Assembly: GCA_024233085.1 (NCBI GenBank)
Contig: JACKQC010000011.1
Coordinates: 104,898 to 168,897 of the forward strand
DNA length: 64,000 bases
Origin: Akkermansiaceae bacterium
Lineage (GTDB): Bacteria > Verrucomicrobiota > Verrucomicrobiia > Verrucomicrobiales > DEV007
Direction: 5' to 3'
Below, one piece after another: positions 16,969 to 25,618 of this stretch (positions within the stretch are counted from its first letter, which is position 1; every line of letters starts with the position of its first letter). Made by a program: the position numbers and the translations under genes. The notes under the pieces are model-generated. The model worked only from the letters and a program-made list of their open reading frames with translations. It did no database searches and was not told the DNA's origin.

Positions 16969-17778
16969 TCAGGGCTTGATGAAGCCAACCTTCTCGACGA
17001 TCTCGGTGCCGGCCGGATCGCTCGTCGCCCAAACGAGAAACTTCTCGGCGGCGGCGGAGAGCTTGCCCTTGATGCTGTAAAAGAACAGCGTCCGCGCGAT
17101 CGGGTAGGTCTTGGAGTTTTTCGGGTCGAGTTCGACGCCGTCGACCTTCACCGGGACGATGCCGTCGGCTTTCACGTAGGCGAGACCGACGTAGCCGATG
17201 CCGTTGGCGTTCTTTCCGACTTCCGAGGCGATCTGCTCGTTGCCGGCCATCTTCTGGGTGTTGGCGCCGTAGTCGCGCTTGTTCATCGCCATTTCCTGGA
17301 AGCTCTTGTAGGTGCCCGAGGAGGTGTTGCGGGTGTAAACGGAGATTTCCCCGGCCGCGCCGCCGACTTCGCTCCAGTCGGTGATCTCACCGGTGAAGAT
17401 CTTCTCGACCTGCTCGAGGGTGAGTTCCTTGACGGTGTTCTTTTCGTTCACGATCACGCCGATCATGTCGTAGCCGGCGATCCATTCCCGGATCTCCATG
17501 CCTTTGGCGGTGAACTCGTCCTTTTCGGAACTCTTGATGTCGCGGCTGGACATGCCGATGTCGGCGGTGCCGGCGAGGAGGTTGGTGAAGGCGGTGGAGG
17601 AGCCTTCGGCGGCGATTTCGAAGGTCACGGCGTTGCCGGCCTGCTTGTAGGCTTCGGCCTGCTGCGGCACCATCTTCGCGCCGAGGGTGTCGGAGCCTTT
17701 GATGACGATCTTGTCTTCGGCCCGCGCACCGGCGCCGAGCAGGACGATCGCACTGAGGATCAGGGTGGTCTTTTTCAT
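16969..17778 (-). CDS. pstS: Periplasmic phosphate-binding protein PstS
   Basis: 269 residues with a Sec signal peptide (KKTTLILSAIVLLGAGARA, cleavage after ARA near residue 20). Phosphate-binding signatures are IKGSDTLGAKMVPQQAEAYK, AEGSSTAFTNLLAGTADIGMSSR and NTSSGTYKSFQEM. It captures phosphate in the periplasm and delivers it to PstCA. First gene of the minus-strand pst cluster, divergent from the Na/Pi symporter gene; the intergenic region carries Pho-box-like half sites. Confidence 0.95.
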   Translation of the reverse strand: MKKTTLILSAIVLLGAGARAEDKIVIKGSDTLGAKMVPQQAEAYKQAGNAVTFEIAAEGSSTAFTNLLAGTADIGMSSRDIKSSEKDEFTAKGMEIREWIAGYDMIGVIVNEKNTVKELTLEQVEKIFTGEITDWSEVGGAAGEISVYTRNTSSGTYKSFQEMAMNKRDYGANTQKMAGNEQIASEVGKNANGIGYVGLAYVKADGIVPVKVDGVELDPKNSKTYPIARTLFFYSIKGKLSAAAEKFLVWATSDPAGTEIVEKVGFIKP

Positions 17779-18074
17779 CGTGTGTCTTGATTTGAGGGGA
17801 TTGGTATCTTGTCGTTGGTTGGGTCTGGGGGAGCCCAGGGAGCGAAGAGGATGCCCCGAACTTCCGGGGCGACTGTGCGGGGAAGCCGGAGGCGATTCAA
17901 TCCGGGCTGAGTGGCAATGTTGTCACATTCGCGCGGAAGCCTCTTTCTGGCCGTAAATTACTGAATATCAATCGAATAACCGATTCCGAGAGAGGGGGCG
18001 AACTTTTGTTTGTGACAAACTTGTCACCTCGGGCAAAATCCCTACACTCGTCCCGGCCCCTCCCGTTCCACACC
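17779..18074. promoter_or_regulatory. Divergent control region of pstS and the Na/Pi symporter, with Pho-box-like repeat
   Basis: At 18010-18027 two 7-mers TTGTGAC and TTGTCAC are separated by AAAC, the 7+4+7 layout of a Pho box. TTGTCA (18021-18026) also serves as a possible -35 with TACACT (18043-18048) as -10, 16 bp apart, for the plus-strand symporter. Another TTGTCAC sits at 17920-17926 towards pstS. PhoB control is inferred from layout and gene content. Confidence 0.5.
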
Positions 18075-19832
18075 ATGCAGACTCTCGGCTTTGTCCTCAA
18101 TATCCTCGGCTCCCTCGGAGTCTTCCTCTTCGGCATGAAGGTGATGAGCGAGGGCATCCAGCGCACCGCCGGCGACCGCATGCGCAAGGTGATGGCCACC
18201 ATGACGCACAACCGCTTTTCCGGCGTGCTGACCGGCCTGGTCACAACCGGCCTGCTGCAATCCTCCTCGGCCACCACGGTGATGGTCGTCAGCTTCGTCA
18301 ATGCCGGCCTGCTGACCCTCATCGAATCGATCGGCGTGATCATGGGCGCCAATCTCGGCACCACCCTGACCGCGTGGATCATCGCCATGGTCGGCAAATT
18401 CTCCCTCTCGAAGATCGCCATCCCCATCATCGGCATGGGGTTGCCCGTCTTTTTCATCGGCAAAGGCCGCTGGAAGAGCTTCGGCGAGGTGCTGATCGGG
18501 TTCGGGCTCCTTTTCTACGGACTCCACCTGCTGAAGGAATCCGTCCCCGACGTCAAATCCATGCTCGCGAGCACCGACCCGGCCGTGATCGCCCGCGCGG
18601 AATCGATCCGCGCCTGGATCGAAAACCTCAGCGGACACGGCTACGGATCGATCCTCGTTTTCCTGATGCTGGGCATCCTCCTGACTCTGATCGTCCAGTC
18701 CTCCTCCGCCGCCATGGCCATCACGGTCACGCTCGCCATCCAGGGATGGATCGGTTTTGACGAATCGGCCGCCATCGTGCTGGGGGAAAACATCGGCACC
18801 ACCGTCACCGCCTGGCTGGCCGCCATCGGCACCGCCGTCAACGCCAAGCGCGCCGCCCGTGCGCATTTCCTCTTCAACGTCATCGGGGTCTGCTGGATGA
18901 TGATCGCCTTCTATTTCTTCGTCGATCTCGTCCACTTCCTCGGAAATCAACTGCCGCAGTCCTTCCGCACCAAGGACCACAGCTCCGACGTCGGCTTTCA
19001 CCTCGCGATTTTCCATTCGCTCTTCAATTTCACGAACATCTGCCTGCTCGTCGGCTTCGTGCCCCTGATCGCGAAAGTCGTGACCCGCTGGATTCCCACG
19101 CCCCCCGACGAGACGGAGGACACCCACCGGCTGCGTTTCATCTCCCAGAGCATGCTCGATGTCGGCGAGCTGAACCTCCCCGAAGCCGAGAGCGCCACCC
19201 GCGAGCTGGCCCAACTGACCCGGACTATGTTCGACGGCTACGTCGCCGTGTTCAAGAATCCCGACCAGGACCTCAGCGACGAAGTCCACCGCCTCAAACG
19301 GCTCGAGGACCAAGCCGACGTCCTCACCCACGACATCACCGAATACCTCGTGCGCACCTCGGCCGCCGAGATCAGCCCGGAAAACGCCCGCTCCATCACC
19401 CGCATGCTCCGCATCGTCGCCGAGCTGGAGGAAATGTCCGACGCCATCTACCGCCTCGTGCAGATCACCCAGCGCAAATACTCGAAAAAACGCGACTTTT
19501 CCGACGCCGCCACCGCCGACGTCCTGAGCTTTTCCGAAAAAGTCTCCGAGGTGATCGGCCTGTGCGGCGACGTGCTCGCCCGGCGTCCCGACGACGCCCA
19601 GCTCGAGCGCGCCCGCACCCTCGAGCGCGAGACCGACAGCCTTCGCAAATCGCACAACAAACGCGCCATGAAGCGCATGGCCGAACCCGGCGGCGTCGTC
19701 AAAACCGAGATGCTCACCATCGACATGAACAACCAGTTCGAGCAGATCGCCAACCACGCCAAGAACGTCGTCGAGACCGCCTACTACGATCATTTCGAGG
19801 AGCGCGTGCCCGACAAATACGACAACGTCTGA
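18075..19832 (+). CDS. Na+/phosphate cotransporter (NptA family) with C-terminal PhoU domain
   Basis: 585 residues. Two inverted Na/Pi-cotransporter repeats are visible in the first 320 residues: GLLQSSSATTVMVVSFVNAGLL with GANLGTTLTAWIIA, and IVQSSSAAMAITVTLAIQGW with GENIGTTVTAWLAAIG, each carrying the QSSSA motif. From about 390 a helical PhoU-like domain follows. It would import phosphate (or export it) using sodium. ATG 18075; divergent from pstS and probably co-regulated by phosphate. Confidence 0.92.
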   Translation: MQTLGFVLNILGSLGVFLFGMKVMSEGIQRTAGDRMRKVMATMTHNRFSGVLTGLVTTGLLQSSSATTVMVVSFVNAGLLTLIESIGVIMGANLGTTLTAWIIAMVGKFSLSKIAIPIIGMGLPVFFIGKGRWKSFGEVLIGFGLLFYGLHLLKESVPDVKSMLASTDPAVIARAESIRAWIENLSGHGYGSILVFLMLGILLTLIVQSSSAAMAITVTLAIQGWIGFDESAAIVLGENIGTTVTAWLAAIGTAVNAKRAARAHFLFNVIGVCWMMIAFYFFVDLVHFLGNQLPQSFRTKDHSSDVGFHLAIFHSLFNFTNICLLVGFVPLIAKVVTRWIPTPPDETEDTHRLRFISQSMLDVGELNLPEAESATRELAQLTRTMFDGYVAVFKNPDQDLSDEVHRLKRLEDQADVLTHDITEYLVRTSAAEISPENARSITRMLRIVAELEEMSDAIYRLVQITQRKYSKKRDFSDAATADVLSFSEKVSEVIGLCGDVLARRPDDAQLERARTLERETDSLRKSHNKRAMKRMAEPGGVVKTEMLTIDMNNQFEQIANHAKNVVETAYYDHFEERVPDKYDNV

Positions 19833-19931
19833 CGACCGCCCCGGGGAGCCCGGTGGCGCCCCTTCGTGAAGAAAATTTCACAGCCCGCGGCTGGGTTTTG
19901 CCCCCGGGCCGGCGAATGTTAACGTTCTTTT

Positions 19932-21683
19932 TTGAATTCCGGCCTCTTCATCATCGACGCCATCGGCCCGTTTTTCCGGGGCTACGACCGCGTCCGCGTC
20001 AACTGGTCCAAGATCCCCTGGCGCCGCTTTCGCCGGCTCGACGAAGCCGGGCGCGCCGCCCTCTTCGCCCGCATCCGGGAGGACATGCGCGTCTTCGCCG
20101 CCCGCGCCGCCGAGGCCGGCTACAACGCCGTCAGCCTCGACGACGTGCCCCACCTCGCCGATCACGAGTATTACGAGCCGGAGGTCCGCGGGCGCATCGC
20201 CGAGTTCCGCGCCGAGTTTCGCCCCCTGTTCGCCATCCTTCGCGAGGCCGGGCTGAAAATCTTCGTCACCATGGATGTCGTGTCGACGACTCCCGCCCTG
20301 AAACGGCGCCTCCATCGCGGTCCCGGCGTCGCGCGCTCGGGAGAGCGGCGAACCAACGCCTTTCTTCGCCGGCTCATCGACCGCTTCTTCGTCGACTTTC
20401 CCGAAGTCGCCGGCCTCATCCTGCGCATCGGCGAGTCGGACGGGCTCGACGTGAAGGACGATTTCCGCTCCGAGCTTTGGCTGAAAAACCCGCCCATGGT
20501 GAACCGCTTTCTGCGCGCCCTGCTGCCCGTTTTCGAAAAACACGACCGCGTCTGCGTCTTCCGCACCTGGACGGTCGGCGCCCACCACGTCGGCGACCTG
20601 ATCTGGCGGGACAGCACGCTGGAACGCTCCATCGCCGGCATCGAAAGCCCCGCGCTGGTGCTGTCGATGAAATACGGCGAGTCGGACTTCTTTCGCCACC
20701 TGCCGCTGAATCGCAACTTCTTCGTCACCCGCGTCCCGAAGATCGTCGAGCTTCAGACCCGGCGCGAATACGAGGGCGCCGGCGAGTTTCCCAGTTTCAC
20801 CGGCTGGGAATATGAGGCCTACGCCCGCGAGCTGGCCGAGGCGCCCAATGTCGTCGGCGTCATGGCCTGGTGCCAGACGGGCGGCTGGCATCCCTTTCGT
20901 CGGCTCACCTTCCTCGAGGACGACGGCTCCGATGTCTGGAACGCGATCAACACCCGCGTCACCCTGCGCCTCTTCCGCCACGGCGACTCCGTCGAGGCCG
21001 CCATCGCCGCCCTGCCCGGTTGCGGGTCGAACCGCGCCGCGTGGATCGAGCTGCTGCGCCTCTCCCACGAGGTCGTGCGCGAGTTGCTCTACGTGCCCGA
21101 CTTTGCCCGCCAGACGCTCTTCTTCCGCCGCGTGCGCATCCCGCCCCTGATCGGCGTCTATTGGCACAATCTCTTCGTCAACCACTCCATCGAAAAAGTG
21201 CTGCGCCATTTCGTCTCCGACGGCGAGGCCTGCATCCGCGCCGGCCACGCCGCCATGGGCAAGATCGCGCGCATGAAAACCCTCGCCGAGACCTGTGGCC
21301 TGCCCGTCGCCGACATCGAGTTCATGGAAATGACCTTCGGCATCCTCGCCCTCGCGCGGGAGTATTTCTTTCGCCCCTTCGACGAGGAAATCCGCGCCCG
21401 CCTCAAGGCGGCGAAAAAGGCCTACAAGCGCCGCTACCCGCGCGGCACCCGGTATCGCTACGCCGTGAAGCTCGACTTCGAGCCCTTCCGGCTCAATCCC
21501 CGGCATCTCGCCTGGTTTTTCGGCCTCTGCGTCCGCGAGCAGCGCAAGTACCGGATGATCGACCGGCTCGTCTTCCTGCGGCTTTTCTCGCTGGTTTACA
21601 CCGCAGTCAAGCGCGCCCGGCCGAAGATGATCCCCAAATTCGCCCGCAAGAGCGCCATGGGCATCGACGCGATTTTTCGGTGA
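19932..21683 (+). CDS. TIM-barrel glycoside-hydrolase-like protein (distant GH67-like), TTG start
   Basis: 583 residues with no signal peptide. The N-terminal half shows an alternating barrel pattern (YNAVSLDDVPHLADHEYY, ILREAGLKIFVTMDVV, EVAGLILRIGESDGLDVKDD, RVCVFRTWTVGAHHVGDLIW, VVGVMAWCQTGGWHPF) reminiscent of alpha-glucuronidase-type barrels, with acidic candidates in IGESDG. The C-terminal half is helical and very basic. An in-frame TAA lies 9 bp upstream of the TTG at 19932 and no ATG/GTG precedes the barrel, so TTG is the likely start. No recognisable Shine-Dalgarno. The family assignment is weak; the gene itself is convincing. Confidence 0.65.
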   Translation: MNSGLFIIDAIGPFFRGYDRVRVNWSKIPWRRFRRLDEAGRAALFARIREDMRVFAARAAEAGYNAVSLDDVPHLADHEYYEPEVRGRIAEFRAEFRPLFAILREAGLKIFVTMDVVSTTPALKRRLHRGPGVARSGERRTNAFLRRLIDRFFVDFPEVAGLILRIGESDGLDVKDDFRSELWLKNPPMVNRFLRALLPVFEKHDRVCVFRTWTVGAHHVGDLIWRDSTLERSIAGIESPALVLSMKYGESDFFRHLPLNRNFFVTRVPKIVELQTRREYEGAGEFPSFTGWEYEAYARELAEAPNVVGVMAWCQTGGWHPFRRLTFLEDDGSDVWNAINTRVTLRLFRHGDSVEAAIAALPGCGSNRAAWIELLRLSHEVVRELLYVPDFARQTLFFRRVRIPPLIGVYWHNLFVNHSIEKVLRHFVSDGEACIRAGHAAMGKIARMKTLAETCGLPVADIEFMEMTFGILALAREYFFRPFDEEIRARLKAAKKAYKRRYPRGTRYRYAVKLDFEPFRLNPRHLAWFFGLCVREQRKYRMIDRLVFLRLFSLVYTAVKRARPKMIPKFARKSAMGIDAIFR

Positions 21684-21686
21684 CTT

Positions 21687-21717
21687 AACAGGGTTAGGTC
21701 ATCGACCCAACCCTGTT
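21687..21717. repeat. 31-bp palindromic intergenic repeat, copy 2
   Basis: AACAGGGTTAGGTC / GACCCAACCCTGTT arms with loop ATC and one mismatch; begins 3 bp after the stop of the upstream gene. Between convergent genes. Confidence 0.9.
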
Positions 21718-21758
21718 GGGTCCGCGGGCCGGCCGCGGATCGGTGGCGGGCGGGCCGC

Positions 21759-22403
21759 TCAGGGCGCCGGCGAGCCCTCGAAAAGCGGGGCGATTTCGGC
21801 GTCGAACTCCGCGTCGCGGAACGACGTCACATGGCCGCCGGTATAGCCAACAATTCGCTTTCGAACGGCGCTTCGCGGCGAGGCGATGACCGGTTCGATA
21901 CCGCGGGTGCTGTCCGTCAAACCCGGCCGATAGAGAAAGGGCAGTTCCTCGCCCGTCCTGGGATCGGTCCACATCAGGACCGATTCCACATCGACGTAGC
22001 CCTCGTCCATCAGCGTTTTCAGGTTGGGCGGGTATTTGCCCTCGTAGTCCGACGCATAGGCTTTGCAGCCCAGCAGCACCTGCCTCGCTTTGCTGATTTC
22101 CTTCGAAATCTTGGCCGACTCCTGAATCCGCGTGAACACCGGCATCGTCAGCGAGAAAATGATCAACGCGCCGACTCCCACGAAAATCCCCACGCTGCCG
22201 GTGATGATGCCGGCGGTCGCCATGCCGCCCCCGCCCAACTGACCGCCGGAGCGGGCGATGTTTTTCTTGGCGAGAACCCCGAGAACGATCGCCGGGATGG
22301 AGCCGAAGATCCACAGGCAGGTGATGCTGAGGATGCCGAGCACCAGGCTCCAGACGGCCTGTTTCGAGGCGGGGGGCTGTTGCGTGGGGGCGGAAGCTTG
22401 CAT
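21759..22403 (-). CDS. DUF4190-type membrane domain fused to a pilin-like C-terminal domain
   Basis: 214 residues. Residues 17-90 carry the two-helix DUF4190 pattern (VWSLVLGILSITCLWIFGS, IPAIVLGVLAKKNIARSGGQ, MATAGIITGSVGIFVGVGAL). A pseudopilin-like part follows (MPVFTRIQESAKISKEISKA, CKAYASDYEGKYPPNLKTL), with a TDP...LPFLYRPG region common in PVC prepilin-like proteins. Membrane-anchored with the C-terminal part probably outside; function unknown. ATG 22403 is preferred to an in-frame start 18 bp upstream. Confidence 0.7.
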   Translation of the reverse strand: MQASAPTQQPPASKQAVWSLVLGILSITCLWIFGSIPAIVLGVLAKKNIARSGGQLGGGGMATAGIITGSVGIFVGVGALIIFSLTMPVFTRIQESAKISKEISKARQVLLGCKAYASDYEGKYPPNLKTLMDEGYVDVESVLMWTDPRTGEELPFLYRPGLTDSTRGIEPVIASPRSAVRKRIVGYTGGHVTSFRDAEFDAEIAPLFEGSPAP

Positions 22404-22448
22404 GAGGGTCAGACTACCCAATTCGCCGGTCTGGTGTCAATGGCTTTG

Positions 22449-22692
22449 GCGAACCGTGGCTTGGGCATCCTGCCCAAGATCTTCGCGAAAGGCGCGTTCT
22501 CCCAACAAGCCCGCCATTCAACCGCCCGTGGTCCGCGGCAGCACTACGACTCCGCCGCGGCGGCAGAGCCCGCGCCAAGCCCTTCAGCCGCGACGGAATT
22601 GCTGGCCTACCCACGGGTTTTGGGACGCCATTCTTTGGTCCGGACGCGGCCTCCGCGAAGATCTTGGGCAGGATGCCCAAGCCACGGTTCGC
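22449..22692. repeat. 244-bp MITE-like element with perfect 39-bp terminal inverted repeats
   Basis: Arms at 22449-22487 and 22654-22692 are exact reverse complements over 39 bp. Each arm contains its own hairpin, CTTGGGCA-TCC-TGCCCAAG. The 166-bp centre has no ORF of note. It occupies nearly the whole gap between the DUF4190-pilin gene start and the M16 protease stop (22700). A diverged relative lies at 48990-49086. Confidence 0.85.
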
Positions 22693-22699
22693 GCCGCCG

Positions 22700-25558
22700 T
22701 TACGGCTTTGGCAGGATCGTCACTGTCAGCCCTTCGTGGCCGCCGAAGTATTCCTTCGCCAGCGCCTTGAGGTCGTCGAGGGCGATCGCCTCGTAGTCCT
22801 TCACGAAGGTGCGCGCCCAGTCGAGGCGCCGCGGGTATTCCTGGCTGCTCTCCAGCACACTGTTGAGCCAGTAGCCGTTGGTGCGGCGATATTCCTCGAT
22901 CTGGACGATCTGCGGCTTTTTCGCGCGGTCGAGTTCGTCCTGGCTGATGTCGCCCGTCGCGAGGTCGGCGCCGATCTGTTTGACGGCGGCGGTCACCTTT
23001 TCCGCCTGGGGCGGATCGATGGTGACCGAGGCGAAAAGGTAGCCGTAATCGAAGAAGGTGTCGCTCGGCAGATTGTGCGCGAAGGGGCTGTAGGCGTCGC
23101 CGAGTTCCTCTCGGATCTTCACCCGCAGCCGGTCGTCGAGGACGGCGCCGAGCAGGCCGATGCGCCGCGTTTTCTCGATGTCGAAAATGTCCGCGGTCGG
23201 CCAATAGACGAGCGCCATGCCCTTGGCGATGGAGCTGGAAAACGCGAATGCCTTCGCCGTTTCCCGGCGCGGAAAGCTCACCGCGCGGGCCGCCGCGTAG
23301 TCTGGTTTTTCCTCGGCGCGCGCGGGCAGGTTCCCAAAGGTCTCGGCCGCCAGCTCGAGCGCCGTGTCCGGGTCGATATCGCCGACGATGGACAGCTCCA
23401 GATAATCCTCCGCCAGCGCCGTGGCGAGCCAGCCCCGAAGTTCGTTCATCGTCCAGCCCTCGACCGCCGTACGCTCCGGGTAACCGAAACGGGTGTCGCC
23501 GCCGTGCAGGAAGCGGTCGACTTCGTTCTGCATCAGTCCCCGCGGCGTGGTCCCAATCTGTTGGTAAAAATCGTCCAGCTCGCGGCGGAAAGACGTCACC
23601 GCCTCGTCGCGGTAGCCCGGCGCCGTCAGGTAGGCGCGCATCAGCAGCAGTTGGTCGCGCAGATCCTCCGGCGTCGTCCGGCCCGATAGGGTGAAGGCGT
23701 CGTCTTCGACCGAGAAGCGGGCGCTGACCGTTTTCCCGGCGAAAAGCTGCTTCAGCTCGTCGATCCCGTGCGCCTCCAGTCCCCCGTCGGAGAAGACCGC
23801 GGAGGCGAAGAAGGCCAGCCCGGGTTTGTCCTTCGGCTCGGTGAGTCGGCCGCCGCCGATGCGGGCCTTCACGTAGATGGTCGCGTCCTCGAAGTCGGTC
23901 TTTTTCAGGTTCAGCCGCACCTGGTTCTCGAATCGCGCCTGGACGATCTCCAGATCCTCGATCTCGTCGCGCCGCGCGATTTTGCCCGGCGCGGGGACTT
24001 CGGCGTAGGCGAAGGCGGCCGCCTCGGTCTGGGCGGGCGGCTCGACGGGCGATTTCTGGCTTTCCTGATAAGCCGAAAGGATTGTCTCCCCCGGCTCGGG
24101 AATCTCGACATTCCCCGTCACCAGCAGCAGCACCTCGTGACTGCCGTCCCACATTTCACGCAGCAGGTCGCGGCATTCGGCGGCGGTGACTTTGCCCAGC
24201 TCGGCCGTCACGCGCTCCAGATCGGCCGCCGGATCGGTGAAAACGCGCCGTTCCCCGAGGCGGGCGGCGAGCAGGTCGGCCAGGTCGCTCGACTTCCGCG
24301 TCGCCTTCGACTTGGCGATCAGCTCGGCGTGGTTTTCGACGTTGGCCTTGGCCTCGGTCAGTTCGGCCTCGGTGAAACCGTGCTCGAGGGCGCGGCGCAG
24401 CTCCTGTTCGGCGAGCGCGAGCGCGTCCTTCCACTTCGCGGCCTTGCAGGAGACTTCGATGCCGCCGTACTCGGCGAAGTTCAGGTCGTAGAAGTCGTAG
24501 TAATACCCCGAGCCGTCCGAGATCGGCGAGTCCTCGCGCTTGGCGATTTTTTCGAGCCGGCGCGAGAGGATGCTGTTGGCGAGGTCGAGGCGCAGCTTGC
24601 GGGCGCGTTCCGCGGCGGTGTCGGGCGGGTTGACGCGCGGCTTGAGCGTGTCGATCGACACGGAGACTTCGCCGGCCTCGGGCTCGGGATGAAAATGCAC
24701 GGCCAGACCGCGCTTGGCGACGGTTCCCATCGCGGGCTCGGGCTGCTTTTGCGGCGCGGCTTTCGTGGAGGCGAAATGTTTTTTCACCAGCGCCTCCAGG
24801 GCCGGGACCTCGATGTCGCCGACGGCGATGAGGACCATCCGGTCGGGCGTGTACCATTTCCGGTAAAAGGTCTCGAAACGCTCGCGCGGGGCTTTTTTGA
24901 TGACGTCCTCCTCGCCGATGGGCAGGCGGCGGCTGGTGAGGTTCTCGGGCAGGATGAACTTCAACTGCTCCACCATGGTGCGCCAGCCCACCGAGTCGCG
25001 GCTGCGTTTTTCGCTGAGAATGACGCCGCGCTCGCGCTCGATTTCCGCCTCCGGCAGCCGCATGCCGTCCGCGTAGTCGCTCAGGAGTTTGAAGCCCTCG
25101 TCGAGGATCTCGGGCTTGGTGTTTGGCAGTTCGAGCTTGTAAACCGTCTCGTGAAAGGAGGTGTGGGCGTTGGTGTGGCTGCCGAAGCCCATCCCGAGCC
25201 GCTGAAAATACTCGACCATCTCGCCGGCGGGAAAATGCGTCGTGCCGTTGAAGGCCATGTGCTCGAGGAAATGCGCGAGCCCCTGCTGGTCGTCCTCCTC
25301 CATCAGCGAGCCGGCGTCGACATACAGCCGCAGGCTCACGCGCCCCGGCGGCTCCGGGTTCGGGAGAATGGCGTAGCGCAGACCGTTGTCGAGCAGCCCC
25401 CAGGTCACGGCCGGATCGACGGGAATGTCGCCGCTCTCCTGCGCCAGCGGCACGGGCGCCGGGGCGGCGGCGGGTTTCTGGGCGAGCGCGACGCCGGGCA
25501 ACACGGCGGCGGCAAGAAAGAGAATCGGGCCGGCGGGGAGAGAGCGGGAATTTTTCAT
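22700..25558 (-). CDS. Large secreted M16 (pitrilysin) zinc metallopeptidase
   Basis: 952 residues with signal peptide (about 1-26, ending GVALA). The inverted zinc motif HxxEH is at H96/E99/H100 (AHFLEHMAFNGTTHFP), with the downstream Glu region LPEAEIERERGVILSEKRSR. Four M16 half-domains span the rest (PERFETFYRKWYTPDRMVLI near 205-225, a second peptidase-like lobe from about 530). Length matches full two-unit periplasmic M16 enzymes. It would degrade peptides in the periplasm. ATG at 25558; its stop abuts the 244-bp repeat. A smaller M16 enzyme is encoded at 34295. Confidence 0.93.
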   Translation of the reverse strand: MKNSRSLPAGPILFLAAAVLPGVALAQKPAAAPAPVPLAQESGDIPVDPAVTWGLLDNGLRYAILPNPEPPGRVSLRLYVDAGSLMEEDDQQGLAHFLEHMAFNGTTHFPAGEMVEYFQRLGMGFGSHTNAHTSFHETVYKLELPNTKPEILDEGFKLLSDYADGMRLPEAEIERERGVILSEKRSRDSVGWRTMVEQLKFILPENLTSRRLPIGEEDVIKKAPRERFETFYRKWYTPDRMVLIAVGDIEVPALEALVKKHFASTKAAPQKQPEPAMGTVAKRGLAVHFHPEPEAGEVSVSIDTLKPRVNPPDTAAERARKLRLDLANSILSRRLEKIAKREDSPISDGSGYYYDFYDLNFAEYGGIEVSCKAAKWKDALALAEQELRRALEHGFTEAELTEAKANVENHAELIAKSKATRKSSDLADLLAARLGERRVFTDPAADLERVTAELGKVTAAECRDLLREMWDGSHEVLLLVTGNVEIPEPGETILSAYQESQKSPVEPPAQTEAAAFAYAEVPAPGKIARRDEIEDLEIVQARFENQVRLNLKKTDFEDATIYVKARIGGGRLTEPKDKPGLAFFASAVFSDGGLEAHGIDELKQLFAGKTVSARFSVEDDAFTLSGRTTPEDLRDQLLLMRAYLTAPGYRDEAVTSFRRELDDFYQQIGTTPRGLMQNEVDRFLHGGDTRFGYPERTAVEGWTMNELRGWLATALAEDYLELSIVGDIDPDTALELAAETFGNLPARAEEKPDYAAARAVSFPRRETAKAFAFSSSIAKGMALVYWPTADIFDIEKTRRIGLLGAVLDDRLRVKIREELGDAYSPFAHNLPSDTFFDYGYLFASVTIDPPQAEKVTAAVKQIGADLATGDISQDELDRAKKPQIVQIEEYRRTNGYWLNSVLESSQEYPRRLDWARTFVKDYEAIALDDLKALAKEYFGGHEGLTVTILPKP

Positions 25559-25618
25559 CGTTTCGAAAAAAGCGGCGCCGCCGCCGGGATTCGCCTTTTC
25601 CGAGGGGAAAAAGGGCCG

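Noticed and set aside
19881..19900. Small stem CAGCC/GGCTG plus TTTT after the Na/Pi gene as a terminator
   Set aside because: Stem of only 5 bp and short T-run; too weak to call.
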